A DNA stretch of 64,000 nt from Lachnospiraceae bacterium (GTDB taxonomy: Bacteria; Bacillota; Clostridia; Lachnospirales; Lachnospiraceae), in assembly GCA_021203465.1 (NCBI GenBank), contig JAJQBC010000124.1, forward strand, positions 1-64,000, given 5' to 3'. The notes below the pieces were generated by a model. It ran no database searches, was not told where the DNA came from, and was given only the letters and a program-made list of their open reading frames with translations. Below, piece after piece: positions 38,071-47,287 of the stretch (the stretch's first letter is position 1; the number at the start of each line of letters is the position of its first letter). The position numbers and the translations under genes are program-made.

Positions 38071-39003
38071 ATGTTCAGAGAAGGTACATGTCCGAAATGT
38101 AAAGAGAAAATTCAGGTACCCGACGACCACGAGAAGGTTCGCTGCATGTTCTGCGGCGAGGAGATCGAGGTTGCCGAGGCGCTTGGAGAGAAAAAGGAGA
38201 TTCAGCAACAGGATGTCCAGAATCTGCCGATGTATGAATCGATCATTCAGACGCGGATGGCGGAGCTATTCGCGGCCTGTGATAATCCGATGAAGCAGTT
38301 TAAAAAGAACAGCTTTGACGATGATTTTACGAGCTTCTGCAACGCGAACCGCGATATTTTTGAGGCGATGGAGATGGTCTATGTCGGCGGCGGGCAGTCA
38401 GAGGAAGCGGCCCTGAAGCTGACAGACCATGTGTTGGAAGCTGCTCGCGGTGAAATCGCGAAGGAGACGAAGAAGTCGGCCAGAAGCCAGAAGCAGATGG
38501 ATTTCAACTTTCTGGTCAGTATCCAGTTCATTCCCGCCGTCCGCAAGTATCCGGCGAGCTTTACGGAACCGTTTTCGGAGAAGATGGTTGAGCGCTGGAA
38601 TGAGACCTTTGGCGCGAATATCGGGCTCGCCTCCTACGATATAATTGCCGGTGGTTTTCGCAAAAAGCTGTGTTATATCACGACCGCCGTTTGCGTGGGA
38701 CTCGGAAAAGGACCGGATTGCCCGGAGCTGCAGATCCTGAAAGATTACCGGGATCAGTATCTCGAGACGACACCGGAAGGGCATGCGCTCGTCGAAGAAT
38801 ATTACGATATCGCACCGACGATTGTGAAGCGTATGGAGAAGAGCCCGGACAGCGTTATGCTCTATAAGGAACTCTATCAGGATTATCTGACGCCCTGCAT
38901 TCAGGAGATTGCGGCGGGGCAGTATGAGGAATGTCGCGCGCATTATCAGGAGATGGTGCTGGATTTGAAGGAGAAATACATGCAAGGAGGAAGTTATGAG
39001 TAA
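38071..39003 (+). CDS. Zinc-ribbon protein with CFI-box C-terminal motif
   Basis: 310 residues. The N-terminus is a zinc ribbon, CPKC and CMFC (about 8-33). The C-terminus holds the CFI-box pattern: CYITTAVC (about 203), then C..L..LKDYRDQYL..T..G..LVEEYY..AP.IV. The motif occurs in proteins of varied N-terminal domains and has no assigned function. It starts 5 bases after yebC and overlaps metY by eight bases; the site for metY (AAGGAGG) is within its end. Confidence 0.8.
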   Translation: MFREGTCPKCKEKIQVPDDHEKVRCMFCGEEIEVAEALGEKKEIQQQDVQNLPMYESIIQTRMAELFAACDNPMKQFKKNSFDDDFTSFCNANRDIFEAMEMVYVGGGQSEEAALKLTDHVLEAARGEIAKETKKSARSQKQMDFNFLVSIQFIPAVRKYPASFTEPFSEKMVERWNETFGANIGLASYDIIAGGFRKKLCYITTAVCVGLGKGPDCPELQILKDYRDQYLETTPEGHALVEEYYDIAPTIVKRMEKSPDSVMLYKELYQDYLTPCIQEIAAGQYEECRAHYQEMVLDLKEKYMQGGSYE

Positions 39004-40279
39004 ACCGTTCAGACCGGATACGATCTGCGTACAGGCTGGTTGGAAGCCAAAGAAGGGTGAGCCGCGAGTGCTGCCGATCTATCAGAGCACCACATTCAAA
39101 TATGACACGACCGACGAGATGGGCGCGCTCTTTGCGCTCGAGGAGGAAGGCTATTTCTACACGCGCCTGCAGAATCCGACGAACGACGCGGTGGCGGAAA
39201 AGATTGCCGAGCTGGAGGGCGGCGTCGCGGCGATGCTGACGTCCTCGGGACAGGCGGCGAACTTCTACACGATTGCGAACCTCTGTCAGGCGGGCGACCA
39301 CATCGTCTGCTCCGCAAAGGTCTACGGCGGCACCTTCAATCTCTACGCAGCCACGATCAAAAAGCTGGGCATCGAGTGCACGTTTGTCGATCCGGACGCG
39401 ACGGCTGAGGAGATTGATCGCGCTTTCTGCGACAATACGAAGGCGGTCGTCGGGGAGACGATTGCGAACCCGGCGCTGACCGTGCTGGACATCACGAAGT
39501 TTGCAGATCTGGCGCATGCGCACGGCGTACCGCTGATCGTGGACAATACTTTTGCGACGCCGATCAACTGCCGTCCCTTTGAGTTCGGCGCCGATATTGT
39601 GACGCATTCGACGACGAAATATATGGACGGCCACGCGATGGTTGTGGGCGGCTGCATCGTCGACAGCGGCAACTTTGACTGGGAAGCCCATGCGGAGAAG
39701 TTCCCGGGGCTGACGACGCCGGATGAGACCTACCACGGTGTTGTCTATACGAAGCAGTTCGGAAAGAAGGCTTTCATCACGAAGGCGACCGCGCAGCTGA
39801 TGCGCGACCTTGGGAGCATCCCTTCGCCGATGAATTCCTTCCTGCTGAACGTGGGACTGGAGACGCTGCCGTTGCGCATGGAGAAGCACTGCAGCAACGC
39901 GCGGAAGGTCGGAGCCTTCCTGAAGAATCATCCGAAGGTAGATTTCGTGAACTGCGCGATGCTGGAGGGCGATCCCTACTACGAAGTGGCGCAGAAGTAT
40001 ATGCCGAAGGGCACCTGCGGCGTGCTCTCCTTCAGTCTGAAGGGGACGAAGGAGGATGCGGTGCGCTTTATGGACAGCCTGAAGCTTTGCGCGATCGTCA
40101 CGCATGTGGCCGACGCGCGCACCTGCGTGCTGCATCCGGTGAGCCACACGCACAGGCAGATGAACGACGAGCAGCTTCGCGAGGCGGGTGTGACGCCGGG
40201 TCTTATTCGGTTGTCGGTCGGCATCGAGAGCCCGGACGATATCATCGAGGATCTTGAGCAGGCACTTGCCCAGGTGTGA
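38996..40279 (+). CDS. metY: O-acetylhomoserine sulfhydrylase (aminocarboxypropyltransferase)
   Basis: PLP enzyme that makes homocysteine from O-acetylhomoserine and sulfide. 427 residues, typical of MetY rather than the shorter MetB/MetC enzymes. Signatures: YFYTRLQNPTNDAVAEKIAELEGG written at about 57-80, the PLP lysine in HSTTKYMDGH (about 203-212), and LRLSVGIES-type ending (LIRLSVGIESPDDII). The terminator after it overlaps the ribosome site of the next gene. Confidence 0.93.
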   Translation: MSKPFRPDTICVQAGWKPKKGEPRVLPIYQSTTFKYDTTDEMGALFALEEEGYFYTRLQNPTNDAVAEKIAELEGGVAAMLTSSGQAANFYTIANLCQAGDHIVCSAKVYGGTFNLYAATIKKLGIECTFVDPDATAEEIDRAFCDNTKAVVGETIANPALTVLDITKFADLAHAHGVPLIVDNTFATPINCRPFEFGADIVTHSTTKYMDGHAMVVGGCIVDSGNFDWEAHAEKFPGLTTPDETYHGVVYTKQFGKKAFITKATAQLMRDLGSIPSPMNSFLLNVGLETLPLRMEKHCSNARKVGAFLKNHPKVDFVNCAMLEGDPYYEVAQKYMPKGTCGVLSFSLKGTKEDAVRFMDSLKLCAIVTHVADARTCVLHPVSHTHRQMNDEQLREAGVTPGLIRLSVGIESPDDIIEDLEQALAQV

Positions 40280-40295
40280 TGCATAAAGGACCTGT

Positions 40296-40350
40296 CTTTC
40301 CGGCATACTTCTTCTTATGGAAGTAAGTATGTCGGAAAGGCGGTTTTTTT
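40296..40350 (+). terminator. Terminator after metY that also holds the next gene's ribosome site
   Basis: CTTTCCGGCATACTT pairs with AAGTATGTCGGAAAG around a short loop, followed by GCGG and seven T. The ATG of the ClpP-like gene comes directly after the T run, so its only ribosome site (GGAAAGG) is in the 3' arm of the stem. Confidence 0.8.
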
Positions 40351-41004
40351 ATGTCTGAAAATGAAGATAAAATGGAGAAATACGGGCAGCCGGAGGGCCT
40401 TATGGGAAATCTGAAAACCCATATTCGGATCCTGACAATTATCGGCGAGGTCGAGGGACACGAGTGTCTGGCCGCGAACAGCAAGACAACCAAGTATGAG
40501 CACGTGATTCCAATGCTCGCCGCCGTGGAGGAGGACCCGGAAGTACACGGTCTGCTTGTGCTGATCAATACGGTCGGCGGGGACGTCGAGAGCGGACTCG
40601 CGATCGCGGAGATGATCGCCTCGATCAGCAAGCCGACGGTCTCGCTTGTGCTCGGCGGCAGTCACTCGATCGGCGTGCCGCTCGCGGTTTCCACAGATTA
40701 TTCCTTTATCGTGCCAACCGGTACGATGATGATTCATCCGGTGCGGATGACCGGACTGATCATTGGCGTCGCGCAGACCTTCGACTATTTCCAGAAGATT
40801 CAGGACCGGATCAGTGGCTTTGTAGTGGAGCACAGCCACATCGCGCCCGCGCGCCTGACGGAACTCATGCTGGAGACCGGAGAGCTGACGAAGGATGTCG
40901 GCAGCGTTCTGGTTGGGACGCAGGCGGTGGAGGAGGGTATCATCGACGCTGTCGGCGGCACGGGCGACGCTTTTCGCAAACTGCACGAGCTGATGGGAGA
41001 GTGA
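40351..41004 (+). CDS. ClpP/TepA-type serine protease
   Basis: 217 residues with the ClpP fold: [18 protein letters not shown] (about 71-88), nucleophile Ser in [12 protein letters not shown] (about 107-118) and the His region MIHPVRMTG (about 130). The sequence is nearer to TepA/TraC-type ClpP relatives of Firmicutes than to housekeeping ClpP, whose His motif is MIHQP. No Clp ATPase is nearby. Translation should be low unless the terminator stem at its start is open. Confidence 0.85.
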   Translation: MSENEDKMEKYGQPEGLMGNLKTHIRILTIIGEVEGHECLAANSKTTKYEHVIPMLAAVEEDPEVHGLLVLINTVGGDVESGLAIAEMIASISKPTVSLVLGGSHSIGVPLAVSTDYSFIVPTGTMMIHPVRMTGLIIGVAQTFDYFQKIQDRISGFVVEHSHIAPARLTELMLETGELTKDVGSVLVGTQAVEEGIIDAVGGTGDAFRKLHELMGE

Positions 41005-41069
41005 GGACACGTGGGCCACACGTCCGCAATTCTCAGCGAGTGATTCTCTGCGGGTTTGAAACTGAATCA

Positions 41070-41098
41070 TTGACATCGTCCATTCACTGGTATATACT
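41070..41098 (+). promoter_or_regulatory. Strong promoter of the carboxyltransferase gene
   Basis: TTGACA (41070-41075), 17-bp spacer, TATACT (41093-41098). The leader is about 75 bases and contains a TTTGATAGTCAAAG inverted repeat that overlaps the -10 end and may be an operator. Confidence 0.75.
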
Positions 41099-41177
41099 TT
41101 GATAGTCAAAGTTTTTACAATAAAAGTCCCGGACTTTTATACAAGTCAACGAGAAATAATCAGAGGAGTATATTGAT

Positions 41178-42800
41178 ATGTGGAAGGACAGTATAGATGA
41201 GCTTGACCGGCGGCGCAACCGTACGCTGCAGGCGGGCGGGAGCGAGCGGATCGAGAAGCAGCACAAGAGTGGAAAACTGACGGCGAGAGAGCGCATCGAC
41301 CTACTCTTTGACCCGGGTACTTTCGTGGAGGTAGATAATTTTATTGAATCCAGAATTGACGACTTCGGTCTGGACAAGAAGCGCGTACCGGGTGACGGCG
41401 TTGTGACCGGCTACGGAGAGATTGAGGGACGCACGGTCTTTGTCTCCTCTGAGGATTTCACTGTCATCGGCGGTTCGCTAGGCGAGTATCATTCGATGAA
41501 GATCACGCGCATTCAGGATATGGCCTATGAGATGAAGGCGCCGCTCATCATGATCAACGACAGTGGCGGAGCCAGGATCGAGGAGGGCATTGACTCCTTG
41601 AGTGGCTATGCGGGCATTTTCCTGCGCAATACGAAGGCTTCGGGCGTGATCCCGCAGATCGCGGTGATCGTGGGACCCTGCTCCGGCGGCGCGTGTTATT
41701 CGCCGGCTATCTGCGATTATATTTTTATGGTCGAGAATATCGGCAAGATGTTCATTACCGGTCCGCAGGTCGTGAAGACTGTGGTCAACGAGGAGTGCAC
41801 GGTCGAGGAGCTCGGCGGTGCGAAGGTGCATGCTTCCCAGAGCGGCGTAACGCATTTCACCTATGCGGATGAAAAGAGTTGCTTTGACGGTGTGCGGCAG
41901 CTCCTGTCTTATCTGCCGTCCAGCTATCTCACGAAGCCTCCGGTAGCACAGATGCAGGAGAAGGAGAGTTCCACTGGTAAAAAATCCTTGCTATTCTCGC
42001 TGAACAGCTTGATCCGCGGCACTTCAAAACAGGTCGAGGCTACAGATCGTTGCGCGGACATGACGGAAGTCGTCCCGGACAATTCGAGAAAGGCTTATGA
42101 TGTGCTGGATGTCATCAGCCGCGTCTGCGATAAGGATTCTTTTATGGAAGTCCAGAAGGATTTCGCAAAAAATATCGTGGTCGGTTTTGGACGGATGGGC
42201 GGCGAGAGCGTTGGTATCGTGGCGAACCAGCCGAACGTGCTAGCTGGTAGTTTGGACTACGATTCCTCCGACAAGGCGGCGCGTTTTGTGCGCACCTGCG
42301 ATTGCTTCAATATTCCGCTTGTCGTCCTCGTGGATGTCCCGGCTTTCATGCCCGGCACTGCGCAGGAGCACAAGGGCATCATCCGTCACGGCGCAAAGAT
42401 GCTCTACGCTTTCTCCGAGGCGACTGTGCCGAAGATATCCGTGATCATGCGGAAGGCCTACGGCGGCGCTTACATCGCGATGAACAGCAAGAACATGGGA
42501 GCGGACATTGTCTACGCCTGGCCGGAGGCGGAGATTGCGGTGATGGGCGCGGACGGCGCGGTGAATATCGCCTTCAAGCAGGCGATCAACGCGGCGGCGG
42601 ACAAAGAAGAAGCGCGCGAGCACTATGTCGAGGAATATAAAGAGAAGTTCATGAATCCCTACGTGGCGGCATCCCGCGGCTTTGTGACCGAGGTCATCAA
42701 GCCCTCCGAGACGAGGCAGCGGATTTTGAGCGCGCTGAAGGTGCTGAAAAATAAAAGTGTGGAGCAGCCGCCGAAAAAGCACGGAAATATTCCGTTATAA
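41178..42800 (+). CDS. Acyl-CoA carboxylase / methylmalonyl-CoA decarboxylase carboxyltransferase subunit
   Basis: 540 residues with the two crotonase-like halves of biotin-dependent carboxyltransferases: HKSGKLTARERIDLLFDPGTF (about 32-52 of the first), INDSGGARIEEGIDSLSGYAGIF, then GGESVGIVANQP and DVPAFMPGTAQEHKGIIRHGAKMLYAFSEAT of the second (about 388-418). It moves CO2 between carboxybiotin and a short acyl-CoA, probably propionyl/methylmalonyl-CoA. Neither a biotin-carrier nor a membrane decarboxylase or biotin carboxylase subunit is adjacent, so partners must be elsewhere. It has its own strong promoter. Confidence 0.88.
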   Translation: MWKDSIDELDRRRNRTLQAGGSERIEKQHKSGKLTARERIDLLFDPGTFVEVDNFIESRIDDFGLDKKRVPGDGVVTGYGEIEGRTVFVSSEDFTVIGGSLGEYHSMKITRIQDMAYEMKAPLIMINDSGGARIEEGIDSLSGYAGIFLRNTKASGVIPQIAVIVGPCSGGACYSPAICDYIFMVENIGKMFITGPQVVKTVVNEECTVEELGGAKVHASQSGVTHFTYADEKSCFDGVRQLLSYLPSSYLTKPPVAQMQEKESSTGKKSLLFSLNSLIRGTSKQVEATDRCADMTEVVPDNSRKAYDVLDVISRVCDKDSFMEVQKDFAKNIVVGFGRMGGESVGIVANQPNVLAGSLDYDSSDKAARFVRTCDCFNIPLVVLVDVPAFMPGTAQEHKGIIRHGAKMLYAFSEATVPKISVIMRKAYGGAYIAMNSKNMGADIVYAWPEAEIAVMGADGAVNIAFKQAINAAADKEEAREHYVEEYKEKFMNPYVAASRGFVTEVIKPSETRQRILSALKVLKNKSVEQPPKKHGNIPL

Positions 42801-42813
42801 TTAAAAAATCTTC

Positions 42814-42896
42814 TTCCCATATCCGGGAAACTGGCGTATAATAAGGTAAAGTTGCTTGATAGCTGATGATCCCAATGGCGGGCACCGTTAGCTATC
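42814..42896 (+). promoter_or_regulatory. Promoter and leader hairpin of dapF
   Basis: TTCCCA (42814-42819), 17-bp spacer and TATAAT (42837-42842) form the promoter. The transcript would begin with a hairpin at 42858-42896: GATAGCT pairs with AGCTATC around an inner CCC/GGG stem. It does not match a riboswitch that I know; it is far too short for the lysine riboswitch. Confidence 0.5.
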
Positions 42897-42927
42897 CTTG
42901 TTTTAGAGCCCAGGAGGATGAGAAAAC

Positions 42928-43767
42928 ATGGATTTCTGGAAAATGAATGGCGCGGGCAATGACTTTATCGTGCTGAACAATATGGACGGACAGATTCCGG
43001 AGGAGGCGTTCCCTGAGATGGCGCGCGTACTCTGTGAGCGGCATCTCTCGATCGGAGCCGACGGCCTGATGGCGGTGGGAAAGCCCCGCGAGGGAGGAGA
43101 CTATCGGATGATCTTTCTGAACGCGGACAGCAGTTACGGCGAGATGTGCGGAAACGGAGCCCGCTGCATCTGCCGCTTCGGCTATGAGAACGGTCTGGCG
43201 GGCGAGACGCAGCGCGTAGAGACGGTGGCCGGGCTCGTGACGGGTCAGCGGATGAATGAGAGATTATATAAAGTGCGGCTCAATGACCCTTCTGTGATCA
43301 AACTGGATTACCCGGTGGAGGAGAGTGGGAAGACTTACGTCTGCTCCTATATTGAGCTCGGAAATCCAGGTCTGCCCCACGCAATTGTGCCCTTTACAGG
43401 TTTGGCGGATACGGATATGGATGAGCTCAGGAAGCTGGGGCGTGCGCTCCGCTGGAACAGCGCATTCCCGAAGGGGGCGAACGTGAATTTCTGCGAGATC
43501 ACGGGTGAGAATGAGGTCTGTGTGCGGACTTTTGAGCGCGGTGTGGAAGATTTCACCTATGCCTGCGGCACCGGCAGCGGCTCGACGGCAGTGAGCCTCT
43601 TCCTGCAGGGAAAGGTGAGCAGCCACGGCGTGAAAATCAACATGCCGGGCGGGCAGCTCATTATCGATATCGAGCATGAGGGCGACAGAATTCAGGATCT
43701 CTACCTGACCGGCCCCACGAACATTGTCTGTAAGGGCGAGATCACAGATGAGGATCTCAACCTTTAG
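42928..43767 (+). CDS. dapF: Diaminopimelate epimerase
   Basis: Converts LL- to meso-diaminopimelate for lysine and peptidoglycan. 279 residues beginning FWKMNGAGNDFIVLNN. The two catalytic cysteines are in MCGNGARCICRF (about 72) and YACGTGSGSTA (about 211). CCCAGGAGGATG precedes the start. It has its own promoter and leader hairpin; the DAACS symporter follows after about 40 bases. Confidence 0.96.
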   Translation: MDFWKMNGAGNDFIVLNNMDGQIPEEAFPEMARVLCERHLSIGADGLMAVGKPREGGDYRMIFLNADSSYGEMCGNGARCICRFGYENGLAGETQRVETVAGLVTGQRMNERLYKVRLNDPSVIKLDYPVEESGKTYVCSYIELGNPGLPHAIVPFTGLADTDMDELRKLGRALRWNSAFPKGANVNFCEITGENEVCVRTFERGVEDFTYACGTGSGSTAVSLFLQGKVSSHGVKINMPGGQLIIDIEHEGDRIQDLYLTGPTNIVCKGEITDEDLNL

Positions 43768-43806
43768 AGATAACTATCATTTTTAATATTTTTGGAGGGA
43801 GCAGTT

Positions 43807-45069
43807 ATGCAAAAAAAAAATGTTGCAAAGAATTATGTGTTCCTGGGCATCATGCTCGGCAGTATGATTCTCGGCTGTATCGTGGGCTGGATCTTCCCGG
43901 CTACCGATACGAGCGCGGGCGCTACGGTGCTGGAGCCGCTGGGCACGGTTTTCATCAACATGATGTTCTGTATCGTGGTGCCGCTGGTCTTCGCGTCGAT
44001 CGCGGGCTCTGTAGCGAATATGAAGAGCCTGAAGCGAGCCGGCAAGATCATGGGCGTCACGATCGGCACCTTCGTAGTCACCGGGGCGATCGCGGCTGTG
44101 ATCATGTACATATTGATGCAGATCTTCCCGCCGGTGCTGACGCCGTGGACAGAGATCGCGGCGGAGGAGATGGGAGAGTACGCGACGATTCCGGAGCTGA
44201 TCGTGAACTTCTTTACAGCGGAGGATTTCAGCGGACTTCTGACGCGTAAGGCCATGCTGCCGCTGATCGTGTTCTCTTTGCTCTTCGGCGTGGCCGTGAA
44301 CCTGAACGGCGGCGCGGAAACCCCGGTCGGAAAGCTGCTGGCAGACCTCACGAACGTGATGCTGAAGTTTGTCAAGATTATCACCTACTACGCGCCGGTC
44401 GCGTTCTTCGGCTTCTTCGCGAACCTGGTCGCGACCTACGGCTCGCAGATCACAGAGTCCTACGGGCGCGCGATGCTGGTGTATTATCCGCTCTGCTTTA
44501 TTTATATCTTCACGGCGTGGCCGCTGTTTGCCCGCTTTGGCGGCGGCAAGGGCGCAGTGAAGACGATGTTCAAACACATCACGAGGCCGGCGATTGTCTC
44601 GCTCGGCACCTGCTCCTCGGTCGCGACGATCCCGACGAACATGCAGGTGGCGGAGGAGACCGGTATCTCGAAGGATGTCAGCGAGATGGTGCTGCCGCTC
44701 GGCGCGACGATGCACATGGACGGCTCCTGTTTCTCCTGCGTGTTGAAGATTGCCTTCCTCTACGGCGTGTTCGGCATGGATTTTGGCGGCGTTGGCATGC
44801 TGGTGATGGTCGTGCTCGTGGCGGTGCTCTCCTCGGTGGGCATGTCCGGTGTGCCGGGCGGCGGCTACATCGGCGAGTATATCATCTGCTCCATTTTCTT
44901 CCCGAACCAGATGGAGTTGGCTTTCCCGATTCTGGTCACGATCGGCAATCTGGTCGATCCGCCTGCTACGATGATCAATTCAGCCGGAGACTATGTCATT
45001 TCCTACATTGTATCGCGTTTTGTGGATGGCAAAGACTGGCTGACGAAACAGTTGAAAGGAGAAGCATAA
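43807..45069 (+). CDS. Dicarboxylate/amino acid:cation symporter (DAACS family)
   Basis: 420 residues, about eight membrane helices and two re-entrant hairpins typical of GltP/SstT. Motifs: GTCSSVATIPTNM (about 264-276, the serine-rich hairpin), LPLGATMHMDGSC (about 298) and GYIGEYIIC plus NLVDPPATMINSAGD (about 386-400). The substrate is probably a small amino or dicarboxylic acid, driven by Na+ or H+. The start ATG 43807 has TTGGAGGGAG upstream; the ATG at 43792 has none. It is followed 3 bases on by a D-cysteine desulfhydrase-like gene, which suggests an imported amino acid is broken down by that enzyme. Confidence 0.93.
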   Translation: MQKKNVAKNYVFLGIMLGSMILGCIVGWIFPATDTSAGATVLEPLGTVFINMMFCIVVPLVFASIAGSVANMKSLKRAGKIMGVTIGTFVVTGAIAAVIMYILMQIFPPVLTPWTEIAAEEMGEYATIPELIVNFFTAEDFSGLLTRKAMLPLIVFSLLFGVAVNLNGGAETPVGKLLADLTNVMLKFVKIITYYAPVAFFGFFANLVATYGSQITESYGRAMLVYYPLCFIYIFTAWPLFARFGGGKGAVKTMFKHITRPAIVSLGTCSSVATIPTNMQVAEETGISKDVSEMVLPLGATMHMDGSCFSCVLKIAFLYGVFGMDFGGVGMLVMVVLVAVLSSVGMSGVPGGGYIGEYIICSIFFPNQMELAFPILVTIGNLVDPPATMINSAGDYVISYIVSRFVDGKDWLTKQLKGEA

Positions 45070-45072
45070 TCT

Positions 45073-46044
45073 GTGAAAAGTATTGACGATCTGCCAAGGC
45101 TGCATCTTGGCGTCTACCCGACTCCGCTCTATAAGCTGGAGGCGATCAGTGAGAAGTACGGCAAGAACATCTGGATCAAGCGTGACGATCTCTGCGGCGT
45201 GGCGCTCGGCGGCAACAAGGTTCGCAAGCTGGAATTCCTGCTCGCGGACGCAAAGCAACAGGGCTGCGACACGGTCTTCACGACCGGCGGCGCGCAGTCG
45301 AACCACGCCATGCTGACCGGCGCCTGCGCTGCGCGGCTGGGGATGAAGTGCTATCTGCTGCTGAAAAAGCGCGGGGTCACGGAGCATCTGGGCAATCAGG
45401 TGCTGAACAGTATCTACGGCGCGGAAGTCCGCTTTATCGATACGGACAGCTACGATGACATCTATGCGGAGATGCATCGCATGGGCGTGGAGCTCGCGAA
45501 GGAAGGACACAAGTCCTACTACATCCCCTGCGGCGGCTCGAACGCGCTGGGAGCGATCGGCTATGCGGCGGGCGTGCGTGAGCTGGCGCAGCAGGCGGAA
45601 GAAATTGGTCTTAAGATTGACCATATCACTTCTGCAACAGGTTCAGGCGGTACGACGGCAGGTCTTCTGCTCGGCGCGAAGATGTTCCTGCCGGGCGTGA
45701 AGGCTTTGGGGCTCGGAGTGGACGACGATCCCTTTGACGAGATTGTGTCAGAACTTGCGCAGGAGGCCGCGGGGATGCTGGATTTCCCGCTTGCGCGGAC
45801 GCCGGATGATTTCCGCATGGTCTACAATCTGGGTGCGGGCTACGCGATCCCGAATGCGGAGGATACGCCGTACATCGAGGAGATGGCCAGAATGGAAGGC
45901 ATCCTGCTCGACCCGGTTTACACCGGCAAGGCCTGGAGCGGTCTTCTGAAGCTCGTAAAGGACGGCTATTTCGATGGTGAGAAGAACATCGTGTTCTTCC
46001 ACACGGGCGGCGCAGCGGCGCTGTTTGCGATGGATCTGGGCTGA
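45073..46044 (+). CDS. D-cysteine desulfhydrase / ACC-deaminase-family PLP enzyme
   Basis: 323 residues of PLP fold type II. WIKRDDLCGVALGGNKVRKLEFLL (about 35-58) carries the PLP lysine in GGNKVRK; TTGGAQSNHA (about 74) binds the carboxylate and GSGGTTAGLLLG (about 194) the phosphate. Most bacterial members turn D-cysteine into pyruvate, sulfide and ammonia rather than acting on ACC. The start is GTG 45073, with GAAAGGAG in the end of the symporter gene. The two genes form an uptake-and-degradation pair. Confidence 0.88.
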   Translation: MKSIDDLPRLHLGVYPTPLYKLEAISEKYGKNIWIKRDDLCGVALGGNKVRKLEFLLADAKQQGCDTVFTTGGAQSNHAMLTGACAARLGMKCYLLLKKRGVTEHLGNQVLNSIYGAEVRFIDTDSYDDIYAEMHRMGVELAKEGHKSYYIPCGGSNALGAIGYAAGVRELAQQAEEIGLKIDHITSATGSGGTTAGLLLGAKMFLPGVKALGLGVDDDPFDEIVSELAQEAAGMLDFPLARTPDDFRMVYNLGAGYAIPNAEDTPYIEEMARMEGILLDPVYTGKAWSGLLKLVKDGYFDGEKNIVFFHTGGAAALFAMDLG

Positions 46045-46062
46045 CAGGTAAATGCAATTGAA

Positions 46063-46100
46063 GGGCAGCGATGTACAGTGATATCATCGCTGCTCTTTTT
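46063..46100 (+). terminator. Intrinsic terminator after the desulfhydrase gene
   Basis: GAGCAGCGATG-type stem: GGGCAGCGATG pairs with CATCGCTGCTC around an 11-base loop, followed by five T. Confidence 0.88.
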
Positions 46101-46238
46101 ATGGAGCGAATATGACGATTCAAAACAGCAGGCCATAGACCGCTTTCTTCGAAGGCTATATGCCTGTGGCCTGAATGAGGGGGACTGTACAAAGCCCCTG
46201 TCTTTGTGTTATAAAAAATAGGAGAACTGTTACAGGGA

Positions 46239-47126
46239 GTGGAAAACGACATGCAGGAAATCGGGACAGCAGAACTACTGCAGTCAGATCAGGACGAAGC
46301 GCGCAGACAGATTGAACGCAGCATCATCAAGAAATTCCGCAAGACGATCTGGCGGCCCTTCACCAGAGGCATCAACGACTATGAATTGATTCACGATGGC
46401 GACCGAATTGCGGTCTGCATTTCCGGAGGGAAGGATTCCATGCTGATGGCGAAGCTTCTGCAGGAGCTGCACCGGCATGGAAAGGCAAATTTTGAACTTC
46501 AATTCCTCACGATGAATCCGGGCTACAATGAGGAAAACTGGGAGCTTATCAAGGCCAACGCGCGGCTGCTCGGCATCCCGCTGACCGTGTTTGAGACAGA
46601 TATCTTCGACGCGGTCGCGACGATTGACAGAAATCCCTGTTATCTCTGTGCGCGCATGCGCCGGGGCTATCTCTATTCCCATGCGAAGGAACTCGGCTGC
46701 AACAAGATTGCACTCGGCCACCATTTTGACGATGTGATCGAGACGATTCTGATGGGCATGTTCTATGGCGGCAAGGTCGAGACAATGATGCCGAAGCTAC
46801 ACAGCCAGAATTTCGAGGGTATGGAGCTGATCCGCCCGATGTATCTGGTGCATGAGGATGCCGTCAAGGCCTGGCGGGATTATAATGGGCTCCGCTTCAT
46901 CCAGTGCGCCTGCCGCTTTACAGAGGCCTGCGCAAACGGCGACGGCACGCAGAACTCCAAGCGCGAGGAGATGAAGGAGCTGATCGCTGATCTGCGGCAG
47001 AAGAGCGATGTGATCGAGCAGAACATCTTCCGCAGCGTGCACAATGTGAACTTGAAGACAATTATCGGTTATCACAGGGGGGACGAAGCGTATAATTTTC
47101 TGGATGATTACTACGATGAAACATAA
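46239..47126 (+). CDS. ttcA: TtcA-family tRNA 2-thiolation enzyme
   Basis: 295 residues of the PP-loop ATPase family. VCISGGKDSMLMAKLL (about 60-75) is the PP-loop; NPCYLCARMRRG (about 130) carries the C-x-x-C pair and QCACRF (about 226) a further cysteine pair, as in Fe-S TtcA enzymes that make 2-thiocytidine in tRNA. GTG 46239 and ATG 46251 are both possible starts; AGGGAG is 10 bases from the ATG. The subfamily could differ in target base. The 138 bases before it show only the terminator at 46063. Confidence 0.88.
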   Translation: MENDMQEIGTAELLQSDQDEARRQIERSIIKKFRKTIWRPFTRGINDYELIHDGDRIAVCISGGKDSMLMAKLLQELHRHGKANFELQFLTMNPGYNEENWELIKANARLLGIPLTVFETDIFDAVATIDRNPCYLCARMRRGYLYSHAKELGCNKIALGHHFDDVIETILMGMFYGGKVETMMPKLHSQNFEGMELIRPMYLVHEDAVKAWRDYNGLRFIQCACRFTEACANGDGTQNSKREEMKELIADLRQKSDVIEQNIFRSVHNVNLKTIIGYHRGDEAYNFLDDYYDET

Positions 47127-47287
47127 GGGCAACTGGTTATGAGCGGTCAGTGGAAGTTGAGAGTTAAAATGGTTCTGGTAAAATCATTATGTTTCGTATA
47201 TAATCAGGGAAGACAGCGATTGCGGATGTAATCGACTTTTGATAGATGGCCGTGCCGTGGATGCGGCAGGCCGGAGGAGAGAGAAAT

